Assembly: GCA_036346395.1 (NCBI GenBank) | Contig: CM070606.1 | Span: forward strand, 17,842,915 to 17,906,914 | Origin: Hsuehochloa calcarea | Lineage: Eukaryota; Streptophyta; Magnoliopsida; Poales; Poaceae | Reading direction: 5' to 3' | DNA: 64,000 nucleotides | Shown here: positions 34,081 through 45,631 of the stretch, one piece after another | Position numbering within the stretch: the first letter of the stretch is position 1 | Layout of the letters: every line of letters begins with the position of its first letter | Notes under the pieces: model-generated | The model's database searches: none | The model's input: only the letters and a program-made list of their open reading frames with translations | What the model was told of the DNA's origin: nothing | Program-made: the position numbers and the translations under genes

Positions 34081-35150
34081 ACGGCACCGAAAACACTTCT
34101 TGGTGTGAGGCGTGAAAGACATCGTGTACTCCTGCTAGCGATTGTGGCAGCTCTAACTGATAAGCCACTTCTCCACGTCGTTCTAAAATCTTGAACGGAC
34201 CAACATACCGAGGGGCAAGTTTCCCTTTGGCGTGGAACCTTTTCACACCTCGAGGCGTAACTCGAAGATACACAAAATCTTACGACTCAAAGCGAGATCA
34301 CGGCGGCGATTGTCGGCATAACTCTTACGCCTCGGTGAGCTATCTTTAATCTCTCTCGATCATTGACACTTGCTCTTACGCTTCTTGAATAATATCCGGA
34401 CCAAAGGCATGCGTTCAGCGGTTTCGACCAGTTCAACGGGGTTCTCTGAGCACGACCATACAAGGCTTCAAATGGTGACATTTGTAGGCGGCTTGATAAC
34501 TTGTTGTTGTCGAAAATTCGCATAAGGTAAACTCTTATCCCAACGAGTAGCATTTGCTAGCGCCTACGAGCTCTCAACATATCCTCAATATCGATTAACC
34601 CTTTCGATCTGTCCATCATGCGGGGATGATCGCGATCTTGAAATTGGTGAGTCCCTAAGGCTTCATGTAAACTCTGCCAAAATCGGAGGTGGGCGAGATC
34701 CTCGATCGGACACAATCTTCTTAGGTACACCATGCAAAATGGCGATCTTGACATATGCGGCTCGCGAGACGATCTCTGAGTAAGTGGTTTTATTTGGTAA
34801 GAAATGGGCAACTTTAGTCGACGATCCACTATTACCCAAATCGAATCGTAACTTTGATTGAGTCTTGGGTAACCCGATAATGAAATCCATTCGATTTCTT
34901 CCCACTTCCATTCGGAATCTTCAAAGGTTACAACGAACCTGTGGCCTCGATGCTCTGCTTTAACTTTTTGACACACGTCGCACAAGGCAGCGAACTCTGC
35001 GACTTCTCGCTTGATTTGGCCACAAAACTTATTCTTAACATCTGGTACATCTTAGTACTACCGGGGTGAATCGAGTATTTTGAGTCATGGGCCTCCTTCA
35101 AAATTAGTTGTCTCAATCCATCAATATCGGGGCGCATATCGTCCATTGAT
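34081..35150 (-). pseudogene. pol: Gyp1b integrase
   Basis: 34273-34079 encodes the C-terminal part (YLRVTPRGVKRFHAKGK, LAPRYVGPFKILERRGEVAY, SLAGVHDVFHASH). 34553-34287 has MSPFEALYGRAQRTPLNWS. 34911-34663 has FIIGLPKTQSK, KVAHFLPNKTTYSE and IVSDRGSR (second Asp). 34985-34928 has MCDVCQKVKAEHR, the CxxC of the N-terminal zinc finger. The upstream His pair is near 35060-35146 (LILKEAHDSKYSIHPGSTKM). This is the clearest Gyp1 integrase, with three to four frame changes. Confidence 0.88.
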
Positions 35151-35660
35151 CCTGATATGTCTTGATCATCTCTTGTGAAGTCCTTGAACTTCCCTTACAT
35201 CATCTTCTTCTTGATGTCGGAGAACTCACGAGTCCTTGGTGAGCTTCACGAATCTGCTTCTCCAAAGTAGATTGCACTTCAGTTGCCATGAATCCTTTAG
35301 ATACTACTTCTAGCCCGACACGGAATTCCTCTTGAAGTTCTAAACAAAGCTCTTTCACTTCAAGGCATTACGGTGGCTCTTACGGCTCAAAGCGTGCGCA
35401 GCGACATTGGCTTTACCGGGATGGTAATGGATTCAAGGTTATAATCCTTTATCAATTCTAGCCATCTTCTACGCCTCATATTGAGATCCGGTGAGTGAAA
35501 ATATATTTCAAGCTCTTATGATCTGTATATACCTCGCGGTGATTCTGGATGAGGTAATGGCGCCAAATCTTCAAGGCATGCACTCTGCGGCTAACTCCAT
35601 ATCATGGGTGGGATAGTTCTCTTCATGCGGCCTTAAGCGCCTTGGCGCATAGCGCGACTC
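35151..35660 (-). pseudogene. pol: Gyp1b RNase H
   Basis: Counterpart of 26830-27160. Minus-strand residues of the TDHK and HPGKANV-type segments occur near 35390-35530 in shifted frames. 35151-35390 is the weakly conserved linker to integrase. Confidence 0.72.
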
Positions 35661-36640
35661 TTCCTTCTTGCATCGGGACACATCCTAATCCTTGCGCGAA
35701 GCATCGCAATAGATATCAAAATCCTTGCGAATATCGGCAAAATCGATCTTTGGTTTTGAAGTCAAACATTTCTTCAATCTTTGAAAACTTTCTTCACAAG
35801 TGGGGTCGAGTAAACTTTTCTCTTTCTTCAACAATTGCGTAAGAGGTTTAGCAATTGATGAGAATCCTTCAATGAAGCGCGATAGTATCCCGCCAATCCC
35901 AAGAAACTACGAATCGAGTGGCAGTCTTGAAATTTACATTCCCATTGTAATCTTGCTTTAACTTTCTTGGGGTCAGCGGCTACTCTGCATTTGTCATCAC
36001 ATGACCAAGAAAATCCACTTCCTTCTTCCGAAATCACACTTGCTAAACTTAGCATACAAGCGATGTTCTCGAGCTTCTCTAGAATTAATCTCAAATGTTC
36101 GGCATGTTGTTCTTGACTTTGAGTAGACCAAAATATCATCGATGAATACAACTACAAACTTGTCGGATACTCCATGAATACCTTATTCATCATGTTCATG
36201 AAATAGGCAAGGGCATTGGTGGACCAAAGGACATGACTAGGAACTCATAATGTCCGTACAGCGTTGAAAGCGGTCTTAGGTATATCCTTGGGACGGATCT
36301 TCAGCGATGGTAACGATCGCAGTCGATCTTGAGAACACTCGGCTCCTTTCATTTGATCAAGCAGATCATCTATCAGGGGCAATGGATACTTATTCTTAAT
36401 AGTGACTTCATTGAGAGGCCGGTAGTCGATGCACATTCTCATGCTTCCATCCTTCTTTTGTGAACAAAGCTGGCGCTCCCCATGGCGGCGAACTAGGCCT
36501 CACAAAACCTTTCTCCAAAAGTTCTTCTACTTGTTTCTTCATTTCTACTAGCTCATCGGTGGCATCCGATAAGGTCTCTTGAGTGGTCTTGTCACGGCAC
36601 TAGATCAATGACAAACTCGATGTCACGATCCGGTGGCATT
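35661..36640 (-). pseudogene. pol: Gyp1b reverse transcriptase
   Basis: Frame 36442-36245 carries MRMCIDYRPLNEVTIKNKYP and LPLIDDLLDQMKGA. Frame 36151-35828 carries a frame-shifted form of the FIDD active site (bases at 36125-36150 on the minus strand), then QHAEHLRLILEKL, DPKKVKARLQWE and IRSFLGLAGYYR. The catalytic bases are present but the reading frame changes on either side. Confidence 0.85.
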
Positions 36641-36983
36641 CTGGTAACTCTTACGGAAACACATCGGATACTCTTTGACGGTGGCACATCTTCCAACGCG
36701 ACGGTCTTGGGCTATTGACTAGCGGATGTCCATTACGTCTTGAGGTAGATAGGAACTCCACTTTGTTTCCTTTGGTATCCTCGATTATAGCGGCTCTTGG
36801 CCACAATCTAGCGGCTTTGTGCTTGGTTAACCAATCCATGCCAAGGATGACATCTATGGTTTGGGTGTCTAGAATAACCGGGTTAGCTAGAAACTCAACT
36901 CCGGCTATGAGTAACTTAGCCCTAAACAACCCATATTAGAATTTAGCTCTGCTCGGTGGTTGGACCGACAGAGTACGCTAAGG
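36641..36983 (-). pseudogene. pol: Gyp1b protease, 3' part (left of Gyp2)
   Basis: Frame 36929-36651: MFRAKLLIAGVEFLANPVIL, DTQTIDVILGMDWLTKHKAA and GNKVEFLS. These are the C-terminal strand and ILGMDWL segment of a chromovirus retropepsin. The N-terminal half with the active site lies at 44541-44640, beyond the Gyp2 insertion. Confidence 0.85.
36979..36983. repeat. Gyp2 target-site duplication, left copy (TAAGG)
   Basis: TAAGG precedes the TG of Gyp2 and recurs exactly at 44536-44540. The uninterrupted Gyp1a copy reads TTAAGGTGCATAAC near 28422, confirming a single TAAGG in the empty site. Confidence 0.95.
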
Positions 36984-37820
36984 TGACGGAACGGGTCCCG
37001 ATCTTCCATGAGTTCGGATATGTTCGACGGTGGAGGCGCGACACAAATCGATCCGCTTCCGAACGACACGTTCGAACCCCGCAATCGCAGCACCACGCTC
37101 TCTCGGGTTATCAACCGGCGCTGCCGGTTGACCTTGCCAAGAAGGCTAATCCTCGCGCGAATCGGAGAACACAAGCAAGAACAAGGAAGAACACAACCAA
37201 ATTGCAGATATATTGATGAAGCACTCGAAAATTGGGGTTTCACAAACCGATGACGGCAAACTGTTCAAAGACAAATTAATCTAAGCAAAACCCTCGGACG
37301 CGTCCTTAATGGACTCCAACACGATACAAAGCCAAGCGGCCCAAAAGCGGTGTCGCAGCACACGACAGATTCTGGACGTCCACTTGTTTCGATGATTCCG
37401 TTGACTCAGAAGGAATTTTGATATGAGACCAGAGCCATTGGAAAGGTTATCTTCTCAGCTTTCCATACATATGTGGGACGTCCAAAACGGAGTCGGATGC
37501 GATCTGGCGTCCATTTTAGTGCGGCCTGGTCCGGACTCCGAATTGGATTCGAAGTCGGCTTGAGTTGGACATCCAACATGATTCGACCACCCTTGCTGGA
37601 CTCAGGCGCCTCGTAGCCCTTCTCCAAGTACTTCTTGATCCTCTCCATGGTTCCTAATCATAATTAAATCATTAGGTAGTAATCGATTCTCAAATGAACA
37701 AAAGAAGTACTTAGGAACGAGCTCACATGTAAATTCAATTGTCGGCGGGCTCTAGTGATTGGTCCTTGAATATCAAGTGGAGGAGTGTTGTGTATATCCA
37801 AAGAAGTGATGTCCTCATCA
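36984..37820 (-). repeat. Gyp2 3' LTR
   Basis: Minus strand starts TGATGAGGACATC at 37820 and ends CCGTTCCGTCA at the left edge; repeated at 43689-44535. A minus-strand frame at 37648-37406 and the residues GPITRAR near 37770 belong to the LTR-encoded pol extension. Confidence 0.93.
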
Positions 37821-37836
37821 TCCTCCCCTCTTGAAG
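37821..37836 (-). other. Polypurine tract of Gyp2
   Basis: Minus strand TTCAAGAGGGGAGGA adjoining the LTR; it is also coding for acidic residues of pol. Confidence 0.8.
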
Positions 37837-38960
37837 CGAGTTGTCCTCAACTCGGCCTCATCTTCTTCTCCCAAGCATGGCTTCAAATCTGAAATGTTAA
37901 AGGTGGGACTAACCCCAAACTCGGGAGGCAACTCAAGTTTATATGCATTATCATTTATCTTCTCAACTATCTTAAAAGGACCAGAGCTCTAGGCATCAAT
38001 TTTGACTTTCTTAACTCAGAAATCTATCCTTTACAAGTGCAACCAAACAAAATCGCTCGGTTCAAGTTTAACTTCCTTTCTACTTTTACTACCAAGAATC
38101 CTATATTTTCATTCATCTTTTCAATGTTTGCCTTAGTAGTCTCATGCATTTTGAGAATAAAATCAGCACGCCCTTAGCATCATTATGAACTCTCTCACTA
38201 GTAGGCAAAGGTAAAATATCAATAGGGCACGGGATTGAATCCATACACTACCGAAAAGGACTTACCTTGGTGGTGGAGTGTTCCGCTCGATTATATGCGA
38301 ATTCAACATCACGGCAAACACTCTTCCCATAGCTTCAAATTGTTCTTCAAAATAGCTCTCAACATGGTAGACAATGTGCGGTTCACCACCTCGGTTTGGC
38401 CATCAGTTTGTGGGTGACATGTGGTAGAGAACAACAACTTTGTGCCCAACTTGTTCCATAGAGTACGCCAAAAGTGACTCAAGAACTTGGCATCACGATC
38501 TGAAACAATAGTAGAAGGCATACCATGCAAGCGAACTATCTCTTTCAAAAGAGGTGACAATATGAGCGGCATCATCGGTTTTATGACATGGGATGAAGTG
38601 AGCCATCTTAGAAAAGCGATCCACCACAACAAAAATGCTATCCCTCCCCCTCTTAGTCCTAGGCAACCCTAAAACAAAGTCCATAGAAATATCTTCCCAC
38701 GGAATCGAAGGAACAGGGAGTGGCATATATAAACCATGTGGATTCAAGCGAGACTTAGCTTTTTGACATGTAGTGCAGCGAGCCACAAACCGCTCAACAT
38801 CTCGCCTCATCTTTGGCCAAAAGAAATGTGTGGTCAGAACGTCCTCCGTCTTCTTAGCACCAAAATGACCCATCAAACCGCCTCCATGCGCTTCCTGCAA
38901 CAACAAAAGACGAACGGATCCAACTGGAATGCATAGGCGGTTAGCTCGAAACAAAAACCC
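37837..38960 (-). pseudogene. pol: Gyp2 integrase
   Basis: Frame 39128-38493 contains the zinc finger (His pair in LLLLQEAHGGGLMGHFGAKK; CxxC in VARCTTCQKAKSR), then VPSIPWEDISMDFVLGLP with the first catalytic Asp, and SIFVVVDRFSKMAHFIPCHK. Frame 38632-38309 continues with IVRLHGMPSTIVSDRDAKFL (second Asp), FSTTCHPQTDGQTEVVNRTL (third catalytic Glu in TEVVN) and LWEECLP. The C-terminal part, 37837-38300, is in short frames. All catalytic residues are visible; one frameshift near 38560 separates the halves. Confidence 0.93.
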
Positions 38961-39560
38961 ATCATTGATCACGAATTTATTCCATGCTTGACCTTCTTTA
39001 CAATGCAACAACACATCCTTAAAATCAGCATCAAAAGCATATTGTTCTTTAATAGTTTCAAGACCAAAAATGCGACAATCAAGTTGAGACAACATGGTAT
39101 AGCGTCGAGACAAAGCATCAGCAATCACATTATCCTTCCCTTTCTTGTGTTTAATGACATAAGGAAAAGATTCAATAAATTCAACCTACTTAGCATGTCT
39201 ACGATTCAAATTGGTTTGACTACGAATATGCTTAAGTGATTCATGATCGGAATGAATGACAAATTCTTTAGGCCATAAATAGTGTTGCCACGTCTCTAAA
39301 GAACGAACAAGTGCATACAATTCTTTATCATCGTGGAATAATTAAGAACAGGACCATTCAATTTTTCGCTAAAGTAGGCAACAGTTTGCCTCCTTGCATC
39401 AACACACCACCAATACCAATTCCGCTAGCATCACATTCGAGTTCAAAAGTCTTACCAAAATCCGGAAGTTGGAGCAATGGTTGCGTGCGTAAGCTTGTCC
39501 TTCAAAAGATTAAAGGACTCCTCTTGTGATGGTCCCCAATGGAACACAACTCCTTCTTTG
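38961..39560 (-). pseudogene. pol: Gyp2 RNase H and linker
   Basis: The linker to integrase includes MIADALSRRYTMLSQLD at 39128-39080, with the conserved Asp-Ala-Leu-Ser at the RNase H end. Upstream, minus-strand bases near 39230-39270 encode the HSDHES-type catalytic segment in a broken frame, and 39320-39440 holds the start of the domain. Confidence 0.82.
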
Positions 39561-40345
39561 TCAACTCAATCAGCGGTGTCGCAATGGTGCTGAATTCTTT
39601 GACAAGCGGCGATAAAATCTCGCAAGGCCAAGAAAACTCCGACTTGGGAGACTGGTGGGCGTGGGCCAACTCCATATCGCCTCCACCTTGGCTCTATCAA
39701 CCTCAATTCCTGTGGAGTCACAACATAGCCAAGAAAAGAGACTCGATCCGCAAAAGGTGCACTTCTCAAGGTTACCAAACAAGCGTGCATCTCTTAAAGC
39801 ATTAAAAGCGATGCGTAAGTGAGTCGAATGTGCATCCATGGACTTACTATAAATCAAGATATCATCAAAGTAAACGACCACAAATTTGCCAATGAAAGGG
39901 CGTAAAACCTCATTCATTAATCTCATGAAAGTGCTAGGTGCATTAGTTAAACCAAAAGGCATGACTAACCACTCATACAAGCGAACTTAGTTTTAAAAGC
40001 GTTTTCCATTCATCTCCAAGTTTCATTCTTATTTGGTGGTATCCACTACGCAAGTCAATCTTTGTGAAAATTATAGCACCACACAACTCATCAAGCATGT
40101 CGTCTAGCCTAGGAATAGGATGACGATACCGTATAGTAATGTTGTTAATGGCTCTACAATCTACACACATCGCCAAGAACCATCTTTTTGGGAACCAAAA
40201 GAACAGAGCAAGACAAGGACTAAGGCTCTCACGTGCGTACCCACGGTCCAAAAGGTCTTGGACTTGGCGCTGAATCTCCTTAGTCTCTTGGGATTGGTCA
40301 CATCGACGCCGACGGTTTGGCAAGCTCGCTCCAGGAATCAAATCA
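39561..40345 (-). pseudogene. pol: Gyp2 reverse transcriptase
   Basis: Frame 40341-39973: IPGASLPNRRRRCDQSQETK, CVDCRAINNITIRYRHPIPR, FTKIDLRSGYHQIRM (first catalytic Asp). Frame 39980-39570: YEWLVMPFGLTNAPSTFMRL, VVVYFDDILIYSKS with the active-site FDD near 39855-39875, and LRDARLFGNLEKCTF. The two frames overlap by a few bases, so a single indel near 39975 separates them. A well-preserved gypsy RT. Confidence 0.94.
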
Positions 40346-41220
40346 ATCTGGTGCTCAATCCCTCGAATGGGTGGAAGTCCTGGAGGTATCTCATCAGGGA
40401 AAACATCTCAAACTCCCGCAAAAGGTTAGTGGCAGGAGCCAGGCAAAGTGCAAGGCATATTATCAAGAGAAAATAAAGCATCTTTGCACACAAAAGCATA
40501 GCATGTATCATTAGCATCATCAATTGCAGCAAGGTCTGATTTTGTGGCAAGCATAATGTAATTTTTCAAATGGGTTACTTGTTGTTTTTTTGATTTATCA
40601 TGTTCCTTTGGATCATTAGTAGCAGCAGCTCTCGCCCTATCGGCCTCTATAATCTCAGCTGGGGTCAAAGGCAAGTAAAGTACTTTTTTTTCCTTATGCA
40701 TAAAAGTGTATGTGTTACTACTACCATGGTGTAAAGCATCATTATCAAATTCCCAAGGTCGACCCAATAAAAGAGAGCATGCTTGCATGGGCACCACATC
40801 ACAATCAACATGATCAACATAAGCACCAATGGAAAAATGTACTCGGCATGTTTGCGTTACCTTAGCTTTTCCAGAGTCATTTAACCATTGAATATGGTAT
40901 GAATGTGGATGCGGTCGCGTGGTCAAGCCAAGCTTCTTGACCAAGTCAGAACTCACCAAGTTGTTGCAACTTCCTCCATCAATGATGACACGTGCACGCC
41001 GGTTCTTGATCGCAAAGAAGGTCTGAAACAAATTATGACGTTGAAGTTTATCAGGTTGTTGTACCTGCGTGCTGAGGACTCGCTGCACAATGATGCTCAG
41101 AAGCGCCGTTTGTGGGCGCCCACCAAGGATGAGGTCGCCATCACCACCGCCATTGTCGTTCGAGGCGGCAACATCATCATCCTCCTCGACATCCGAAGTC
41201 GATGTAGCCTCCATCTTACG
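40346..41220 (-). pseudogene. pol: Gyp2 protease region
   Basis: Within the longest frame of the window (41370-40426). Key segments are RVIIDGGSCNNLVSSDLVKK (Asp-Gly-Gly in place of the usual Asp-Ser/Thr-Gly), YHIQWLNDSGKAKVTQTCRV, VDCDVVPMQACSLLLGRPWE and LATKSDLAAIDDANDTCYAF. The DGG form is what I associate with this gypsy subgroup and does not by itself suggest loss of function. The frame is open for 314 codons, in contrast to the rest of the window. Confidence 0.88.
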
Positions 41221-42416
41221 TGGCGATGTATGCCCGCTGGCTAGGGCAATTCTTCTGCACATGACCAAGCCCATGGCGTGGTGGCATGAATGCGGGAGGA
41301 GCGCCCGTTGAAGCCATCGAAGAAGAACTCTTGGCTTGTCCCTGCAAAGAATTTTTTGAAGAATCTTCAAGGCGTGTCGTGGAAGGTGGCCGGTGGCCTT
41401 CTTGCCATCTTGTTCACAGTGGTGGAGGAGAACGAAAACTTCAAGAAGAATTGGGCGATCCGCTGATGTAGTCGTTCGCGGGGTGTAGAAGGGTCGCCGG
41501 TGCGTGCCTTAGTTGATTCTAAGGCCCCCGCAATTCTTTTCTACAAGCATAGCAAGGTGGAACAAGCGGTTGTGATAGTAAATTCTTTATAATCAACAAT
41601 GTCACGAATTTCACGCCAGAACCCCGTAGAAACGACAAATCTTATCCTCCGTGTCCTCAACAACTCCACAACGCACCATACCCTTTTGAAGCTCAAAGAT
41701 AATAGTCTTGAATGTAACTATCACCTTGTTCTAAGCGCTGCAATTTTTTTCTCAATTCCAGTTTATATGAGGGAGGAACAAAACGATTACGCATAGCTTC
41801 TTTTAAGCGCTCCCATGTATCAGGTTGTAAGCGCATGGTACTTAGTTCATTCCACCAGATAATAGCAAAGTCCTTAAACTCACTAGTAGCTTGTCTAACT
41901 CTATGTTGCTCAGGAACTAAATGAGAGTTAAACTTCTGCTCTACCGTCATCTCCCAATCTAGATATATTTCAAAGATCATAAAGACCGAGAAAAGATGGA
42001 ATGGTAAACTTGACTTTAGCAAAAGGATCGTCGTTACCATGACGGTTCTGGTTATTACCTCCCATACCATGTCGGTTTTGCTGAAGACGCCGACGTAGTC
42101 GTGCATCTTGTGTCGCCCGCTGATCAATGCTGCCATCTGTATCATGCAGTGTGTCATCATCATGATGATGGCCGTCATTGGCAGTGGCGGCGTGCCTCAA
42201 TGTGTCCTGTCAGACCGGTGAGGTCGACCATCCGCCGCTCCACCCGCCAATGCCTTCCGTGGTGTTCAACTGGGTAATGGCGGCGACGATGGTGTCCAAT
42301 CTCGCGCCGAGATCAGTGAGTGAAGCGTTTTGTTTAGCGAGCGCAGCTTGTAGCTGGCCGCGACTAACACACTCATTGAAATCGACCGGTGTCCCGTCCT
42401 CTTCGTTTCCTGCCAT
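41221..42416 (-). pseudogene. gag: Gyp2 gag
   Basis: Starts at the minus-strand ATG at 42416 (MAGNEEDGTPVDFNECVSRG), with a Gln/Ala-rich helix (LQAALAKQNASLTDLGARLD). The retrotrans_gag domain is in frame 42178-41693 (EQKFNSHLVPEQHRVRQATS, FAIIWWNELSTMRLQPDTWE, MRNRFVPPSYKLELRKKLQR). A zinc-knuckle region (Cys and His codons near 41240-41295) is frame-broken. The frame between 42210 and 42178, and again at about 41690, is shifted. Confidence 0.85.
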
Positions 42417-43670
42417 GGTTAGTGGAAATACAGGGAAAACAAAAGGATGATCCCTATCAACTACAAAGGAAGGGGAGTGGAAACCCGCAAAGGAAGTGGC
42501 TTACCAAGCTCTTACAAGTGTGCTTACCAAAGCAGCGGGTGGTACAACCGGTGGCTGGTTCGTGATACCTTGTTGAGCGTGGGTACGATTGCAAGGTCAA
42601 AACTGTGCTATCCAGAAGTTGATATATGGAGTTTGGAAGGCCAAATATGTCAGTGGAACACAAATCAATAACAGATAGTAATGCTGAATAAATGTCCAAA
42701 GTATGGTCCTAGTTCTTTGGTCTAAATGTGTCCTATAATGGTATGATATGAAGAACAAGGAGTCAAGAATGTAATAATGAAGCAAAGACAGCAACAAAGA
42801 TGGCCAGGCACCGAGAAACTTAATTCAGCACAAACACAACACAAATGAGGCTCTACCACCTAGAACTGTGCTCTGTCACGTTTTTGTTTTCTTCTTTTTT
42901 TTTTTTTTTTTGGCCACGGATGGCACTCGCAGCACTATCGTAGGTGCCGAAATTTTTTATTTTTTTATTTTTTTTGTATTTTTTTCGCAAAGCAGAGCAC
43001 AGGAATAGGAAACACACAAAGTTTCACGTCAATCTGATATAAGGTGTGGCCTACAGAAAATGATGAATGTGCTAAAAAGTCGGTGATGAAATTTCGGAGC
43101 TCGAGTACTACACTTTCCAGGCCGAATTTGGGCAAGATAAATTCGTCGAAACCGACTTTGTCGGTTTGATTCGGATGTAAAATTTAATTTCACCCAACTT
43201 GAAAAAAAAATCGCCTGATTTCGAGTCCGTATGAGAAAGTTATGGCCGTTTGAAGTAAGGTCTTCGAGTTATGGTTTGTGTGGAGGCCGAAACGAAAATC
43301 AAGCGAGTAAATTGGTTGAATTGGGGCGAAGCTCGGGAAAGGTGGGTGATGGTTCGGGAGATCACGAGATGCGATGGGTGACTCATACAGAGGGTGGGAT
43401 ATTGTTGGGAAAACAAAAATTGACGGCTAGGGTTTGTATGAAAGGTAGCGGAAGCAAAACAACCCGAAACAAAACACGATCTAAACCAAAGAACACGACT
43501 CGACTAAGGACACAAACTCAACACTACGGACTCTGGAATCAAATTGTGCAAAAGGCTAAACACGGTCTAGGACAGGAAACAACCTATGACTACATTTTTT
43601 TGGGCTTTTTCTTGGACTCTAGGATGAAATCGAAAACAACAAGATGGGTAAACTTGAACACGGAGGAACA
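42417..43670 (-). other. Gyp2 5' leader
   Basis: 1.25 kb between gag and the primer-binding site. It contains long T runs on the plus strand (42890-42990), i.e. A-rich tracts in the element RNA. A plus-strand frame at 43231-43959 runs antisense through the leader and LTR and is not supported as a gene. Confidence 0.75.
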
Positions 43671-43686
43671 CCAAGCTCGATTACCA
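43671..43686 (-). other. Primer-binding site of Gyp2
   Basis: Minus strand TGGTAATCGAGCTTGG, two bases from the LTR; a tRNA-Met type site carrying a small change in the middle. Confidence 0.82.
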
Positions 43687-43688
43687 CT

Positions 43689-44535
43689 TGACGGAACGGG
43701 TCCCGATCTTCCAATGAGTTCGGATATGTTCGATTTGGTGGAGGCGCGACACAATCGATCCGGCTCCGAACGACACGTTCAACCCCGCAATCGCAGCACC
43801 ACGTCTCTCAGTTATCAACCGCGGCGCTGCCGGTTGACCTTGCTAAGAAGGCTAATCCTCGCTGCGAATCGGAGAACACAAGCAAGAACAAGGAAGAACA
43901 CAACCAAATTGCGATATATTGATGAAGCACTCGAAAATTGGGGTTTCACAAACCGATGACGGCGAAACTGTTCAAAGACGTAATTAATCTAAGCAAAACC
44001 CTGGGACGCGGCCCTTAATGGACTCCAACACGATACAAAGCCAAACGGCCCAAAAGACGGTGTCGCAAACCACGACAGATTCTGGACGTCCACTTGTTTC
44101 GATGATTCCGTTGACTCAGAAGGAATTTTGATATGAGACCAGAGCCATTGGAAAGGTTATCTTCTCAGCTTTCCATACATATGTGGGACGTCCAAAACGG
44201 AGTCCGGATGCGATCTGGGCGCCCATTTTAGTGCGGTTTGGTCCTCGACTCCGAATTGGATTCGAAGTCGGCTTGAGTTGGACATCCAACATGATTCGAC
44301 CACCCTTGCTGGACTCGTGCGCTGGTAGCCCTTCTCCAAGTACTTCTTGATCCTCTCCATGGTTCCTAATCATAATTAAATCATTAGGTAGTAATCGATT
44401 CTCAAATGAACAAAAGAAGTACTTAGGAACGAGCTCACATGTAAATTCAATTGTCGGGCGCGGGCTCTAGTGATTGGTCCTTGAATATCAAGTGGAGGAG
44501 TGTTGTGTATATCCAAAGAAGTGATGTCCTCATCA
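43689..44535 (-). repeat. Gyp2 5' LTR
   Basis: Direct repeat of 36984-37820, followed by the TAAGG duplication at 44536-44540. Most differences between the two are one- to three-base changes at CAG/CTG/CCGG sites. Confidence 0.93.
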
Positions 44536-44540
44536 TAAGG
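44536..44540. repeat. Gyp2 target-site duplication, right copy (TAAGG)
   Basis: Exact match to 36979-36983. Confidence 0.95.
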
Positions 44541-45631
44541 TGCATAACGTCCAATTTATTCTTGGTGGCAAAAACTCCAGAAACAAACGAATGCGAAGCT
44601 CCAGAATCAAACAGAACGGAAGCAGGTACTGAATTTACTAGGAACTTACCCAGTACAACTTCTGGTGCTTCCTGGGCTCCTTCCAAAGTGACGTGATTAA
44701 CACGACCTCTGACCACTGACTGAGGCGTTCCTCCTGGTTGACTGGTTCCCTGAGACACTCCTTGGTTGTTCTGCACTGGGGTCTTGGCAGGTGTTGCTCC
44801 AAGGTTGAAGCGAACCGGAGTGATAGTTCCCTTTTGAGGACACTGATTAGCGAAATGCCCTGGCTGACGGCAATGGTAACACACTCTTGGTTCATTCTGA
44901 CGATTGTTGTTTCCTGGGGTGGGGTTGACTGGTGTAGGGTTACGAGAATGCTGAACAAAAGGACGAGGTGCTGAAGGCGGTGCAGGTGTTCAAAGAACTC
45001 GTATGAAAACGATTAAACTGCTGTGGCACTATCCTTGCCCTCTGCCTTTGTTGTGGTGGTGGCTTCCTGTTTGAATCATCCTACGCGGTGATCCTCCACT
45101 CCTTGCGCTTGTCCTCCATAACCAACGCCTTGTTAATCAACTCCTGGAAATCTGGGAAGGTGTGGGCAAGCAGATTGACTTGTAGTCCTGAGTTCAGACC
45201 CTTCAAGAATCGACTCTGGCGAGACCTGTCAGTAGCGACGTCTTCTGGAGCATAGCGAGCTAGCTGAGAAAACTTGTTCGTAGTCACCAGCGACATACCC
45301 CTTGCTTGAGAGCGCGAACTCGCCCTTCTTGGATCCATAATGCCTTGGTACATGATATCGCGAAAAGCTACGGAAAATTCCTCGTGTGATATTCTCGGTG
45401 CTCCATGCGGCTGCAAGTTTTCCCACCACTCAGCAGCCTATGCCTCCATCCGATGGGTGGCATACAAAACCTTCTCATGATCGCTGCATTGGGTGATCAG
45501 CAGCTTCCTCTCAATCACGCGAAGCCAATCATCAGCTTCTACTGGCGAGACATGTCCGGAGAAAGTTGGCGGACGTGTCCTCATGAATTCAGCCAATTTG
45601 GATGGTCCCTGATGACTATGAGCAACTGGGG
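44541..45631 (-). pseudogene. gag: Gyp1b protease N-terminus, zinc knuckle and gag
   Basis: Frame 44884-44541 holds the nucleocapsid knuckle MCYHCRQPGHFANQCPQKG (CCHC intact, 44830-44884), a linker, and the protease active site SVLFDSGASHSFVS near 44590. Frames 45416-45081 and 45429-45229 hold gag: EEFSVAFRDIMYQGIMDPRR, RSRQSRFLKGLNSGLQVNLL and FQELINKALVMEDKRKE. This copy is less damaged than Gyp1a and shows what those residues should be. It ends abruptly at the Gyp3 LTR. Confidence 0.88.

Larger units (their letters stand above)
36984..44535 (-). mobile_element. Gyp2: complete Ty3/gypsy element, CRM-like
   Basis: A 7.55-kb minus-strand element with LTRs of about 0.84 kb, primer-binding site, gag, protease, RT, RNase H and integrase, polypurine tract and perfect 5-bp duplication. 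No chromodomain was seen; instead the pol frame continues through the polypurine tract into the LTR, whose first bases TGATGAGGACATC code Glu/Asp residues. An LTR-encoded pol C-terminus and this LTR start are known from CRM-type (centromeric) retrotransposons. I therefore call it CRM-like, though Reina or another chromovirus clade is not excluded. Confidence 0.9.
33831..45631 (-). mobile_element. Gyp1b: second internal domain of the Gyp1 array (split by Gyp2, cut by Gyp3)
   Basis: 33831-36983 and 44541-45631 together repeat the Gyp1a internal region from its polypurine tract to mid-gag (equivalent to 25324-29490). Gyp2 separates the halves with a perfect TAAGG duplication. At 45632 the Gyp3 LTR begins, so the remaining gag, leader and 5' LTR, if present, lie beyond the window. 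There is no separate 3' LTR; LTR B serves. This is the structure expected from unequal recombination between elements or their LTRs. Confidence 0.85.

Noticed and set aside
43231..43959. A 242-codon plus-strand open frame
   Set aside because: It is antisense to the Gyp2 leader and LTR, crosses the LTR edge and primer-binding site, and has no recognisable domain.
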